Shown here one piece after another: positions 9,761-19,071 of a stretch of DNA of 64,000 nucleotides (positions are counted from its first letter, which is position 1; each line of letters begins with the position of its first letter). The stretch spans positions 117,969 through 181,968 of the forward strand of contig NZ_NFKR01000001.1 of the NCBI RefSeq assembly GCF_002160495.1. The letters run 5' to 3'. The notes beneath the pieces are model-generated. The model searched no databases. It had not been told where the DNA came from and worked only from the letters and a program-made list of their open reading frames with translations. The position numbers and the translations under genes are program-made. The stretch comes from Erysipelatoclostridium sp. An173 (lineage in GTDB: Bacteria; Bacillota_I; Bacilli_A; Erysipelotrichales; Coprobacillaceae).

Positions 9761-10831
9761 TACAACTATTAAATCCTTAGAATAACTATTTAATACTTGG
9801 CATCCATCTTTAGTAACTAAGACTAAATCTTCAACTCGAACACCAAATTTACCAGGTAAATAAACACCAGGTTCAATAGAAAAAGTCATTCCTTCTTTAA
9901 CTTCTAAATCAAAATTAACTGAAACATCACCATATTCATGAACATCTCTACCAATGAAATGTCCTAAACGATGATTAAATTCTTTTCCATATCCAGCTTC
10001 ACTAATAATATCACGTGCTGTTTTATCAATGTCGCAAAGTTTTACGCCAGGTTTGATCATTGCTTCAGCTGCTTCATTAGCCTTACGAACTAACTGATAA
10101 ACCTTTTTAGCTTCTTCACTAACTTCTTTGTAAAATACTGTTCTTGTCATATCTGAACAATAACCATGGTATTTACAACCCATGTCAATTATTACACTAT
10201 CTCCTGGTTTTAATTGACTATCATCATTTTCATGATGAGGATTAGCACCGTTAGCCCCAAAAGCTACAATTGGCTCAAAACTATTTCCAGAAGCGCCAAG
10301 TTCTTTATAAATATCTTCTAACTGATCAGCAATTTGTTTTTCTGATAAACCAGTACCAACTAATTTGATAATTTTGTCAACTGCTTTATCATTGATTTTA
10401 CTTGCTTCAATCATTAATTCTTGTTCTTCTTTATCTTTGACCATTCGAACATAATCAACACATTTAGAACCATTGACAAATTTTGTATCTGGCATCTTTT
10501 CCATTAAACTAAGTAAAAAGTGAGCACTCCAATGTTTATCGACACCAACAGTTTTAGCTCCAGCTATTTTACTTGCGATACTAGCTGTTGGATCATCGGT
10601 ATCACTATGCCATGCAATTTCAATTCCTAAATCATTTTCCACAAAGAATAGTTTATTGAAAAATAAACAATGATCACCATTAGCCCCTAGCATTAAAACA
10701 TACATTCTTTCTCCAGGATTATTAACATAATTAATTAAATAATCAATTGATGATGGTTCACTAATTAATAAATAATCCAGATTATTTTCTTGCATGTTTT
10801 TTACAACTTCATTAATTCTTTGCTTATTCAT
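9752..10831 (-). CDS. pepP: Xaa-Pro aminopeptidase/dipeptidase, peptidase M24
   Basis: This metallopeptidase removes an N-terminal residue ahead of proline. A creatinase-like N-terminal domain (to about residue 125) precedes the pita-bread M24 domain. The metal ligands are visible as the Asp pair in DMGCKYHGYCSDMT, the His in HRLGHFIG, and the Glu residues in SIEPGVY and RVEDLV. The ATG at 10831 overlaps the aspS stop by 8 bases (ATGAATAA), so I prefer it to a TTG two codons upstream. It is the third gene of hisS-aspS-pepP. Prolidase (PepQ) activity cannot be excluded. Confidence 0.9.
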   Translation of the reverse strand: MNKQRINEVVKNMQENNLDYLLISEPSSIDYLINYVNNPGERMYVLMLGANGDHCLFFNKLFFVENDLGIEIAWHSDTDDPTASIASKIAGAKTVGVDKHWSAHFLLSLMEKMPDTKFVNGSKCVDYVRMVKDKEEQELMIEASKINDKAVDKIIKLVGTGLSEKQIADQLEDIYKELGASGNSFEPIVAFGANGANPHHENDDSQLKPGDSVIIDMGCKYHGYCSDMTRTVFYKEVSEEAKKVYQLVRKANEAAEAMIKPGVKLCDIDKTARDIISEAGYGKEFNHRLGHFIGRDVHEYGDVSVNFDLEVKEGMTFSIEPGVYLPGKFGVRVEDLVLVTKDGCQVLNSYSKDLIVVND

Positions 10832-12575
10832 CTTCAATCACCGCAATCTTTAATTCATCTAATTGTTCTTGATCAACAACACTTGGAGCCTTAGACATTG
10901 GACAAACTGCACTAGCATTTTTAGGGAAAGCAATTACTTCACGAATATTTTCACTACCAGTTAAAATCATTGCTAAACGGTCTAATCCTAAAGCAAAACC
11001 ACCATGAGGAGGTGTTCCATATTGGAAGGCTTCTACAAACCATCCGAATTGACTTTCAATTCGTTCTTGAGTAAATCCTAATGCTTTAAAAGCACGTTCT
11101 TGTAAATCTTGTTCATAAATTCTTTGAGATCCACCACCTAATTCAAAACCATTTAAAACAATGTCATAAGCATCAGCTAAACAATGAGCTGGATCATTTT
11201 CAATTTTATCAATATCTTCTTCTTTAGGTCTTGTAAATGGATGATGTACTGCATAATAACGATTAGTTTCATCATCAAATTCAAACATTGGGAAATCAAC
11301 TACCCATAAATATGCAAATTCATTTGGATCATATAATTTTAATTCCTTACCTAAATGATTACGTAATGCTGCAAGAGAACTACAAACAACATCATATTTT
11401 ACATCACTTACAAATAACAATAAATCATCATCATTAGCAGCCATTGCTGTTAATAAACGTTCCATTTGTTCATCATTAAAGAATTTAGCAATAGGACCTT
11501 CCCCTTTACCATTTTTAACTTTTAACCAAGCTAATCCTTTAGCTTTATATGTTTTTACAATATCTGTTAATTTATCAATAGCTTTACGAGAAAAATTATT
11601 AGCTTGACCTTTAACATTAATACCTTTTACATAACCATTAGCTTCTAACGCTGATTTAAAGACCATAAAATCAACATCTTTAACTGTTTCATTAAGATTT
11701 ACTAATTCTAAACCAAAACGAATATCAGGTTTGTCGATCCCATATTTTTCCATAGCTTCATGCCAAGTCATACGAGGTAATGGCAATGAAATTTCAATTC
11801 CTTTGACATCTTTCATTACTTGAGCAATCATTTGTTCTCCTAAAGTAATGATTTCATCAGTTGTCATAAAACTCATTTCAACATCAATTTGAGTAAATTC
11901 AGGTTGACGGTCAATACGTAAATCCTCATCTCTAAAACAACGAGCAATTTGATAATATCTTTCAAATCCAGCAACCATCAATAATTGTTTAAATAATTGT
12001 GGTGATTGTGGCAAAGCATAAAATGAACCATTATGAACCCTTGAAGGAACTAAAAAGTCTCTTGCTCCCTCTGGTGTTGAACGATTTAAATATGGTGTTT
12101 CAATATCGATAAAATCATGTTCATCTAAAAAATTACGAATACTGCGTGTAATTTTATGACGAGTAATTAATTTTTCTTGCATTACTGGTCTTCTTAAATC
12201 TAAATAACGATATTGCATTCTAGCATCGTCACTAGCATCAGTTTCATCAGTTGTATAAATTGGGGTAACTTTTGCTGTATTGATAATATCAATACTAGTT
12301 ACTTCAATTTCAATATCACCTGTTGGTAAATTAGGATTCTTAGAACTTCTTTCAATTACTTTTCCAACAACGTGTAAAACATATTCATTTTTTATTTCAC
12401 GAGAAATTTCTTCCATTGATTCATTTAATACAATTTGGGTAATCCCATAACGATCACGTAAATCAATAAAAACTAAAGCTCCTAAATTTCTCTTTTTAGC
12501 AACCCAGCCTTTTAATTCAACTGTTTTACCAACATCACTAATTCTTAATTCACCATTATTGTGAGTTCTATTCAT
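10824..12575 (-). CDS. aspS: Aspartyl-tRNA synthetase
   Basis: This class II synthetase charges tRNA-Asp. It has an N-terminal OB-fold anticodon domain (about residues 1-105), class II motifs including QSPQLFKQLLM, the bacterial GAD insertion domain, and a motif 3 region GFALGLDRL. I choose the ATG at 12575, which has a GGAGGG ribosome site (12583-12589). It overlaps the hisS stop by 8 bases (ATGAATAG), giving 583 residues. Co-transcription with hisS under one T-box matches the hisS-aspS operon of Bacillus. Confidence 0.97.
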   Translation of the reverse strand: MNRTHNNGELRISDVGKTVELKGWVAKKRNLGALVFIDLRDRYGITQIVLNESMEEISREIKNEYVLHVVGKVIERSSKNPNLPTGDIEIEVTSIDIINTAKVTPIYTTDETDASDDARMQYRYLDLRRPVMQEKLITRHKITRSIRNFLDEHDFIDIETPYLNRSTPEGARDFLVPSRVHNGSFYALPQSPQLFKQLLMVAGFERYYQIARCFRDEDLRIDRQPEFTQIDVEMSFMTTDEIITLGEQMIAQVMKDVKGIEISLPLPRMTWHEAMEKYGIDKPDIRFGLELVNLNETVKDVDFMVFKSALEANGYVKGINVKGQANNFSRKAIDKLTDIVKTYKAKGLAWLKVKNGKGEGPIAKFFNDEQMERLLTAMAANDDDLLLFVSDVKYDVVCSSLAALRNHLGKELKLYDPNEFAYLWVVDFPMFEFDDETNRYYAVHHPFTRPKEEDIDKIENDPAHCLADAYDIVLNGFELGGGSQRIYEQDLQERAFKALGFTQERIESQFGWFVEAFQYGTPPHGGFALGLDRLAMILTGSENIREVIAFPKNASAVCPMSKAPSVVDQEQLDELKIAVIEDE

Positions 12576-13845
12576 GACTATGTCCCTCCATATGATCTTC
12601 AATATACGCTACAATATTTTCAATTGGTACTACATCTTGTGTTTTTGAATGAGTACATTTAATATTTACAACTTCTTGTTCAACTTCTTTATCACCAATG
12701 ATCATTGCAAAATGACTATTTAAACGATCAACAGTTTTAAATTGAGCCTTCAATGAGCGATCTTGATAATCCATATCAACAGTAAATCCATTAGCTCTTA
12801 ACATAGTTGTAATTTGCATTGCTAAATCTTTAGCAGCTTTACCTAATGGCATAACATAAACATCTAAACCATCTTCTTCTTGTAACTGATCATCCATAGC
12901 AATTAATAATCTTTCCATACCAAAAGCAAAACCAACACCTGGAGCTTCTGGTCCACCTAATTCTTGAACTAAACCGTTATAACGACCACCACCGCCAACA
13001 GTTGAACCAGCTCCTAAACGCGGATCATCAGAAATAACTTCAAATACTGTATGACAATAATAATCTAAACCTCTAACTAAATTAGGATCAACTACATATT
13101 CAATTTCTAATTCGTCTAATAATTGACATACTTTTTCAAAATGAGCTTTACTATGTTCATTTAAATAATCTAATGTTTTTGGTGCTGTAGCCATCGCTGG
13201 ATGATTACGATCGACTTTACAGTCGAGAATTCTAAGCGGATTAGCTTCATAACGATTTTTACAATCACTACATAATTCATCTAAATATGGCGCAAAGTGA
13301 GCTTTTAACGCTTCACGATAAGTATCACGACTTTCATTATCACCTAATGTATTAATATGTAGTTTGACACCTTTTAATCCTAAAGCTTTAACTAAAGTTA
13401 CAGCCATTGTCATACATTCAACATCTAAATATGGTGATTCATAACCAATCATTTCTACCCCAAATTGATGGAATTGTCTTTGACGACCATTTTGAGGTCT
13501 TTCATAACGAAACATTGGACCAATATAATATAACTTACTAATTTTATCAGGATTAGCATACATCTTATGTTCAACATATGCTCTAGCTACTCCAGCTGTT
13601 CCTTCAGGACGTAAAGTAATAGAACGCCCTTTTTTATCAGCAAAAGTATACATTTCTTTACTAACAATATCTGTTGTATCACCTACTGAACGGCAAAATA
13701 AATCAGTATGTTCAAAGATAGGGGTTCTAACTTCTTTAACATTATAATTAGCACAAATTGTTCTAATTAGCTGTTCTAATGTTTGCCATTTATTACTTTG
13801 TTCTGGCAAAATATCTACAGTTCCACGTGGCGCTTTATAATTCAT
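12568..13845 (-). CDS. hisS: Histidyl-tRNA synthetase
   Basis: This class II synthetase charges tRNA-His. Motif 1 and motif 2 (FRYERPQNGRQRQFHQ) are clear, as is the His-specific LVRGLDYYCHTVFEV region and a C-terminal anticodon-binding domain. At 425 residues the length is standard. The ATG at 13845 has an AAGGAGG ribosome site. It is the first gene of the hisS-aspS-pepP unit and is preceded by a T-box leader with an ambiguous His/Asp specifier. Confidence 0.97.
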   Translation of the reverse strand: MNYKAPRGTVDILPEQSNKWQTLEQLIRTICANYNVKEVRTPIFEHTDLFCRSVGDTTDIVSKEMYTFADKKGRSITLRPEGTAGVARAYVEHKMYANPDKISKLYYIGPMFRYERPQNGRQRQFHQFGVEMIGYESPYLDVECMTMAVTLVKALGLKGVKLHINTLGDNESRDTYREALKAHFAPYLDELCSDCKNRYEANPLRILDCKVDRNHPAMATAPKTLDYLNEHSKAHFEKVCQLLDELEIEYVVDPNLVRGLDYYCHTVFEVISDDPRLGAGSTVGGGGRYNGLVQELGGPEAPGVGFAFGMERLLIAMDDQLQEEDGLDVYVMPLGKAAKDLAMQITTMLRANGFTVDMDYQDRSLKAQFKTVDRLNSHFAMIIGDKEVEQEVVNIKCTHSKTQDVVPIENIVAYIEDHMEGHSHE

Positions 13846-13870
13846 CTTTTTCCCTCCTTAATAATATAAA

Positions 13871-14080
13871 AACGTCCTTAAAAATAAGGACGTTAACTAA
13901 CGCGGTACCACCTTAATTCGTGTTTTTTGACACGCACTCTTGTCTTAACGCAACAAACGTTTACTCCTACTGTCTTTCAAAGTAACTCCTCCCAAGTGTC
14001 CCATAATCTTCTTTTAAATACTTTCACCAGCCGTATTTTCTCTACATAAAAGAATTAATTATTTAATCTTGTTCATCGGA
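13871..14080 (-). promoter_or_regulatory. T-box riboswitch of hisS-aspS (His and/or Asp)
   Basis: The T-box core GGTGGTACCGCG (13901-13912, complement) precedes a terminator stem AACGTCCTTA/TAAGGACGTT (13871-13880 and 13885-13894) with a U run. The specifier region reads GGGACACUUGGG: GAC (Asp, 13998-14000) and CAC (His, 13996-13998) share one C. Either or both tRNAs could be sensed. Confidence 0.93.
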
Positions 14081-14088
14081 TTAAAATG

Positions 14089-14117
14089 ATTATATATAAA
14101 ATTTTAAAAAAAAGCAA
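14089..14117 (-). promoter_or_regulatory. Sigma-A promoter of hisS-aspS-pepP
   Basis: A TTGCTT -35 box (14112-14117) and a TATAAT -10 box (14089-14094) are separated by 17 bases. The -35 box lies inside the 3' arm of the preceding rel terminator. Confidence 0.75.
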
Positions 14118-14139
14118 CCCATATTAATTTTGAGTTACT
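14106..14139 (-). terminator. Terminator of rel
   Basis: In RNA, AGUAACUC pairs with GGGUUGCU (two G-U pairs; 14132-14139 with 14113-14120) around an 11-base loop, followed by a run of eight U. It overlaps the hisS promoter. Confidence 0.7.
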
Positions 14140-14188
14140 TTTTTATTCAAAATTATCAGTAAATAAATAAAAATCTCTCATTTATCAA

Positions 14189-16414
14189 CTAATGAATAAT
14201 TCTTTTTATTTCATAGATTCCCTGGATACGATCAATATTATCAATTGCTTGTTGTAATCTTGAAGCATCCTCAACAGATATTTTCAATTTTATGATTGCT
14301 TTCATATCTACAATATCAGCATTAATTTTTAAAATATTGATTTTCATTTGTCCAAGAGCCGTTACAACATCATTTAACAAGTTAGGACGATCCAACCCAA
14401 CAATTTCTAAATCAGCTTGAAATCTCATAGTAGTAATTGATGCAAAATCCCAATAAACATCAATTAACCGAGCTTGAATATCCGGCTGCTGGATATTAGG
14501 ACAATCTTTTCGATGAACTTTAATTCCTTGTCCTTGAGAAACAAAGCCGATAATGTCGTCACCAGGGATTGGATTACAGCACTTAGATAATTGAATTTTA
14601 AGACCATCGATTCCTTTTACAACTACCCCAGAACTATTTCTAGCTGATTGCATCCTTTCATTAGCTTGATTATTACGTTGTAGCATTTTAGAAATACTAT
14701 CAAAAAAGCCAGATTTTTTAGGAGCAACACGATCAAGAACATTCATAACAGGTAAACTTTTCTTACCAATGAAATATAAAATATCATCAAAGCTACGAGC
14801 TCCAAAAGATCCTAAAAAAGTCTTATAAGTATCACTATCCATATATTTCTTTTCATCTAAACCACGTTTACGAATCTCATCGCGAAGAATTTTACGACCA
14901 TCTTCAATAACATCTTTTTTAGTTTCGGCTTCACGTTTAGCGATAAATTGACGGATCTTATTTCGAGCACCAGCTGTTCGTACAAATTTTAACCAGTCTT
15001 CACTTGGACCTGGTGATTGTTTATTTGTTTTAATTTCTACAACATCACCAGTTTTTAATTTTGTATCAATTGGCACCATAACATTGTTTACTAAAGCACC
15101 AACTGCTTTATGACCAACTTCAGTATGAATACGATAAGCAAAATCAATCGGTGTAGCCCCATTTGGCAATTCAACGATTTTTCCTTGTGGTGTTAATACA
15201 TAAACATTTGCTTCAAAAATATCATGTTTTAATGAATCATAATATTCTTTAGCATCACCATCTTTAATATCATCACTTAAAGAAATAAATTCACGTAACC
15301 ATTGCAGCTTTTCACCAATTTCCTGTTGTTCTCTTTTAGATGAATACCCACGGTTTTCTTTATAGCGCCAATGAGCAGCTACCCCAAGTTCTGCTAACTC
15401 ATCCATTTCTTCAGTTCTAATTTGGATTTCAAAAGTATTACCATCTTCACCAATTACAGATGTATGCAATGATTGATACATATTAGGTTTAGGCATTGCA
15501 ATATAATCTTTAAAACGACCTGGAATTGGACGATATTGATCATGAATCAACCCTAAAATACTATAACAGTCCATCTTATCTTTAGTAATTATTCTTAAAG
15601 CATATAAGTCATATAGTTCATCAAAACGTTTCTTTTTTACAAACATTTTTTTATAAATACTATAAATCGACTTAGCTCGTCCTAAGATTCGATATTGATA
15701 GTTATTTTCTTTCAGCATTTTTTCAACTGAAGCCATCATCTTAGCAACAGATTCTTTACGTTCTTCTTGTTTAGTTGCTAATAATTTAGATATTTCATTA
15801 TAAGCAATCGGATCTAAATAATACAAACTTAAATCTTCTAATTCCGTTTTAATATCATTAATCCCTAAACGATGAGCAATCGGTGTATAAACCTCTAAGG
15901 TTTCTCGCGAAATCTTTTTTTGTTTTTTAGGTGGCATATACTGCAAAGTTCGCATATTATGCAACCGGTCTGCAAATTTAATTAAAATAACTCGAATATC
16001 TTTAGCCATCGCAATGTATATTTTACGATGATTTTCTGCATAGACATCAGCTTCATCTTTAAATGGCATTTTACCAATTTTAGTAACTCCCTCTACTAGA
16101 CTAGTAATCTCTTCACCAAATTGATCAACCATTTCTTCATGGGAAACGCCACAATCTTCCATGACATCATGTAATAAACCAGCAGTTATTGTTGCCGGAC
16201 CGGTTTGTAAAGTAGCCAAAATATAAGCAACCCAAATTAAATGATTAGTATATGGTTCCCCGCTTTTTCTTTTTTGTCCAGCATGTTTTTCCATAATATA
16301 ATCATAAGCACGATTGATTAGAGCAATGCTGTCTTGATTTGTAATATATTTACCACATACTTCTAAAACATCATCAATTGTTACGGTATCGCCAGCTCCT
16401 TTAAACTCTGCCAT
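14189..16414 (-). CDS. rel: Bifunctional (p)ppGpp synthetase/hydrolase
   Basis: This long RelA/SpoT homologue controls the stringent response. The hydrolase domain has RKSGEPYTNH (H58) and the catalytic HD pair H82-D83. The synthetase domain has the MPKPNMYQSLHTSV motif. TGS, zinc-finger-like (LSKCCNPIPGD) and C-terminal ACT domains follow. At 741 residues it is full length, so both activities are expected. The ATG at 16414 is preceded by an AGGGGG ribosome site. It follows recJ and apt in the same direction as in Bacillus, but a hairpin separates it from apt. Confidence 0.96.
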   Translation of the reverse strand: MAEFKGAGDTVTIDDVLEVCGKYITNQDSIALINRAYDYIMEKHAGQKRKSGEPYTNHLIWVAYILATLQTGPATITAGLLHDVMEDCGVSHEEMVDQFGEEITSLVEGVTKIGKMPFKDEADVYAENHRKIYIAMAKDIRVILIKFADRLHNMRTLQYMPPKKQKKISRETLEVYTPIAHRLGINDIKTELEDLSLYYLDPIAYNEISKLLATKQEERKESVAKMMASVEKMLKENNYQYRILGRAKSIYSIYKKMFVKKKRFDELYDLYALRIITKDKMDCYSILGLIHDQYRPIPGRFKDYIAMPKPNMYQSLHTSVIGEDGNTFEIQIRTEEMDELAELGVAAHWRYKENRGYSSKREQQEIGEKLQWLREFISLSDDIKDGDAKEYYDSLKHDIFEANVYVLTPQGKIVELPNGATPIDFAYRIHTEVGHKAVGALVNNVMVPIDTKLKTGDVVEIKTNKQSPGPSEDWLKFVRTAGARNKIRQFIAKREAETKKDVIEDGRKILRDEIRKRGLDEKKYMDSDTYKTFLGSFGARSFDDILYFIGKKSLPVMNVLDRVAPKKSGFFDSISKMLQRNNQANERMQSARNSSGVVVKGIDGLKIQLSKCCNPIPGDDIIGFVSQGQGIKVHRKDCPNIQQPDIQARLIDVYWDFASITTMRFQADLEIVGLDRPNLLNDVVTALGQMKINILKINADIVDMKAIIKLKISVEDASRLQQAIDNIDRIQGIYEIKRIIH

Positions 16415-16433
16415 ATTTTCACCCCCTATTATT

Positions 16434-16458
16434 AAAAAAGAGAGTAACTCTCTTTTTT
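16434..16458 (-). terminator. Hairpin between apt and rel, probable terminator
   Basis: An 11-bp stem of A6-GAGAG and CTCTC-T6 with a 3-base loop ends in a U tract on either strand. It probably terminates or attenuates recJ-apt transcription ahead of rel. Confidence 0.7.
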
Positions 16459-16975
16459 AATACTTCAACATTGAATAAACATTATAACCTTGAAGACGTT
16501 TACGTCCTTCTAAAGCTTCTAATTCAATAAAAAATGCAATTCCAGCTACTTTTCCGCCTAATCGTTCAACTAATTTAACTGTTGCTTCAACAGTTCCTCC
16601 AGTAGCTAGTAAGTCATCAACAATAATAACATTTTGTCCAGGTAAAATACTATCAGCATGCATAAATACTTCATTAGTACCATATTCTAAATCATATTTT
16701 TCACTTATAGTTTCCCGTGGTAATTTACCTGGTTTTCTTACAGGTACAAACCCTGCATTTAACTGGTAAGCAACTGGGCATCCAAATAAAAACCCTCTTG
16801 CTTCTGGTCCAGCTACAATATCAGTTTTTACACCAAGATCATTAGCCCAAGCAACGAAACGATCAATTGCTTCTTTATAAGCATCTTTATCTTTTAATAA
16901 TGGTGTAACATCTCTAAATAAAACTCCTTCTTCAGGAAAATCCTGGATATCCGCAACATATTTTGATAAATCCAT
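16457..16975 (-). CDS. apt: Adenine phosphoribosyltransferase
   Basis: Apt converts adenine and PRPP to AMP in purine salvage. The PRPP-binding signature [14 protein letters not shown] lies near residues 113-126, and the family motifs PEEGVLFRD and [10 protein letters not shown] are clear. I start it at the ATG at 16975 with a GGAGG ribosome site (16983-16987); the 12-codon extension upstream has no such site. That gives 172 residues, normal for Bacillota. It lies between recJ and rel, as in Bacillus. Confidence 0.97.
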   Translation of the reverse strand: MDLSKYVADIQDFPEEGVLFRDVTPLLKDKDAYKEAIDRFVAWANDLGVKTDIVAGPEARGFLFGCPVAYQLNAGFVPVRKPGKLPRETISEKYDLEYGTNEVFMHADSILPGQNVIIVDDLLATGGTVEATVKLVERLGGKVAGIAFFIELEALEGRKRLQGYNVYSMLKY

Positions 16976-17029
16976 CTCTATTCCTCCACAATCATATCCT
17001 ATGATTAACAATTATAACATTTTTATAGT

Positions 17030-18676
17030 CTAATTAAAACCATTTATATCTTCGATAATTAAATTAACTGATTCGATATTATTAAAAACATTAATACTAA
17101 ATTTCCCGATAATATCAATACTTTTTACATTTTTATATTTATCATATAAATCTCCGTGATTAAAAAACAATGCTTGACCTCTAGTTTTAGGTAAATCTAA
17201 ATCAAATCTTATATGTTTACCATTTGAAAGAGCCGTTACTTTACTTACTGGCAAATTAGCTACAAAAAAACTCATTTCCTCATTTCCCTTACCTAAAGGT
17301 TCTAATAGCTGTAACTGTTTTACATTATTTATTTTAATTTCATTAATCTCTACAGCAATAACATCAACAGGGGGAGTTTGATAGTTTGCAAGTAATTGAT
17401 CAAGATATATATCTAAACGCTCTTTTAATTTTTCAACATTATCTATACTTACACTAAAACCACCAGCTAAAGCATGACCACCATAACTGTCTAAAACATC
17501 TTGAACTTGTTCAAAAATCTGATTCAAAGGAATTCCTTCAATTCCTCGAGCACTACCTTTATACATATTTTTATCACTATCAAAAGTCATGACAAAACTA
17601 GGTCGATTAAATTGATGAGTATACTTTCCAGCAACTAATCCTATTAAACCTTCATGTAATTCACTTTGATAACAATATAAATACTGGTCATCTGGTTTAA
17701 GTGTTGAAAGAACCTGCTTATATTGCTGATTAGTCATGTTTTGTCTTTTTGAATTAATTTCAACAGCTTTTTGACTTACAGCTTTCAAAATACCAATTGA
17801 AGCATCCTGACGAAAATATTTAACTAAATGATTAGGACTAACGATTTCACTTAACCGTCCAAAAGAATTAATTTTAGGGGCAATTGTATAACCTATTTTA
17901 GTGACATCATAACCAGAACTATTACCTAACAATAATTCTAATTGGGGATATTTATTATTTTTCATAAATAATAATGCTCGTTTTACTAAAGCTCGATTTT
18001 CATCTAATAAAGGCATCATATCTGAAATTGTTGTTATGGCCGCCAAACAAAATAAATATTGATCATGTTTGTTTAATAAAGCACTGGCTAGTTTATAAGC
18101 AACAAATCCACCGGAAATTTCTTTAAAAGGATAATCTGGTGATATTTTAGTATGAATAATTGAAAAAGCATCAGGCAATTCATCATCATAATTATGATGG
18201 TCAGTAACAATGACATCAACACCTAACTCATTAGCTCGTTCTATTGCATCGTAAGCTTTAATACCATTATCTACAGTAATTATCAAACTATAATTTTTAC
18301 TTGCAATCTGTTCTACCCTATTTACATTTAAACCGTACCCATCTTCTTGACGATTAGGAATATGATATCCTACTTCAATACCTAGTTGTCTAAAAGCGTC
18401 AACTAAAATAGCAGTCGCTAAAATCCCATCACAATCATAATCACCATATATACAAATTTTTTCTTGATTTTCAATTGCTTCTTGAATTCTCTCTAAAGTT
18501 ATTTCGGCTTCAGAAAACAAAGAAAAATCATGATACATCAAACGATTAGATAACATTAATTCAATATCTTGTTTTGAATATTGTTTATAAGCAAATATTT
18601 TTGCAAGCAATGAATTAATCTGATATTCCTGCATATAATCTTTATAGTCCAAATCATTTATAATTCGCCAGTTCAT
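17030..18676 (-). CDS. recJ: Single-stranded-DNA-specific exonuclease RecJ
   Basis: RecJ is a 5'-3' single-strand exonuclease in recombination and mismatch repair. The DHH-family motifs YGDYDCDG and VTDHHN lie in the N-terminal half, with a DHHA1 region (SYGGHALAGGFSV) and a C-terminal OB-like domain. The ATG at 18676 has an AAAGGAG site, giving 548 residues. It lacks the long C-terminal extension seen in Bacillus RecJ. It is followed by apt and preceded by comN. Confidence 0.93.
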   Translation of the reverse strand: MNWRIINDLDYKDYMQEYQINSLLAKIFAYKQYSKQDIELMLSNRLMYHDFSLFSEAEITLERIQEAIENQEKICIYGDYDCDGILATAILVDAFRQLGIEVGYHIPNRQEDGYGLNVNRVEQIASKNYSLIITVDNGIKAYDAIERANELGVDVIVTDHHNYDDELPDAFSIIHTKISPDYPFKEISGGFVAYKLASALLNKHDQYLFCLAAITTISDMMPLLDENRALVKRALLFMKNNKYPQLELLLGNSSGYDVTKIGYTIAPKINSFGRLSEIVSPNHLVKYFRQDASIGILKAVSQKAVEINSKRQNMTNQQYKQVLSTLKPDDQYLYCYQSELHEGLIGLVAGKYTHQFNRPSFVMTFDSDKNMYKGSARGIEGIPLNQIFEQVQDVLDSYGGHALAGGFSVSIDNVEKLKERLDIYLDQLLANYQTPPVDVIAVEINEIKINNVKQLQLLEPLGKGNEEMSFFVANLPVSKVTALSNGKHIRFDLDLPKTRGQALFFNHGDLYDKYKNVKSIDIIGKFSINVFNNIESVNLIIEDINGFN

Positions 18677-18712
18677 AGAAACTCCTTTCAAATAAAAATA
18701 GTTGCAATGCAA

Positions 18713-19003
18713 CTATTTTGAAATAAAATCCGAAAAATCATTTATACTCAAATGCGATGCTTCTTTAACTACTTGTAAACTTAAATAGTCAAAAAGCTCA
18801 GAAAAGTTTAAGTTCATAATATCATCAACAATCTCGCACATTGGAATTGAATCACGTTGTTTCCATTTGCATTCAAATAAATAATCTTTTATTTGTTGTT
18901 CAGTAATATTATGAATATCATGTTGTCTAAAATCACGGGCTTTTAATTTAATTAAAAAATTTAGGTCTCTTTTATTAAATTTAAAATCATTACCAGTTTT
19001 CAC
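18713..19003 (-). CDS. ComN-like post-transcriptional regulator
   Basis: This is a 96-residue protein of the Post_transcrip_reg family that includes Bacillus ComN (YrzD), which acts on comE mRNA and cell-pole localisation. The match rests on length, helical content, and position: it is divergent from spoVB and upstream of recJ-apt-rel, as in Bacillus. No competence operon is in the window, so the target here is unknown. It may be co-transcribed with recJ (gap of 36 bases). Confidence 0.65.
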   Translation of the reverse strand: MKTGNDFKFNKRDLNFLIKLKARDFRQHDIHNITEQQIKDYLFECKWKQRDSIPMCEIVDDIMNLNFSELFDYLSLQVVKEASHLSINDFSDFISK

Positions 19004-19071
19004 TATTAGCCCTCCGTTTCAAAAGTCACTTACATATTATATGACAAATTTCATCAGAAAGGAAGTGCTTT

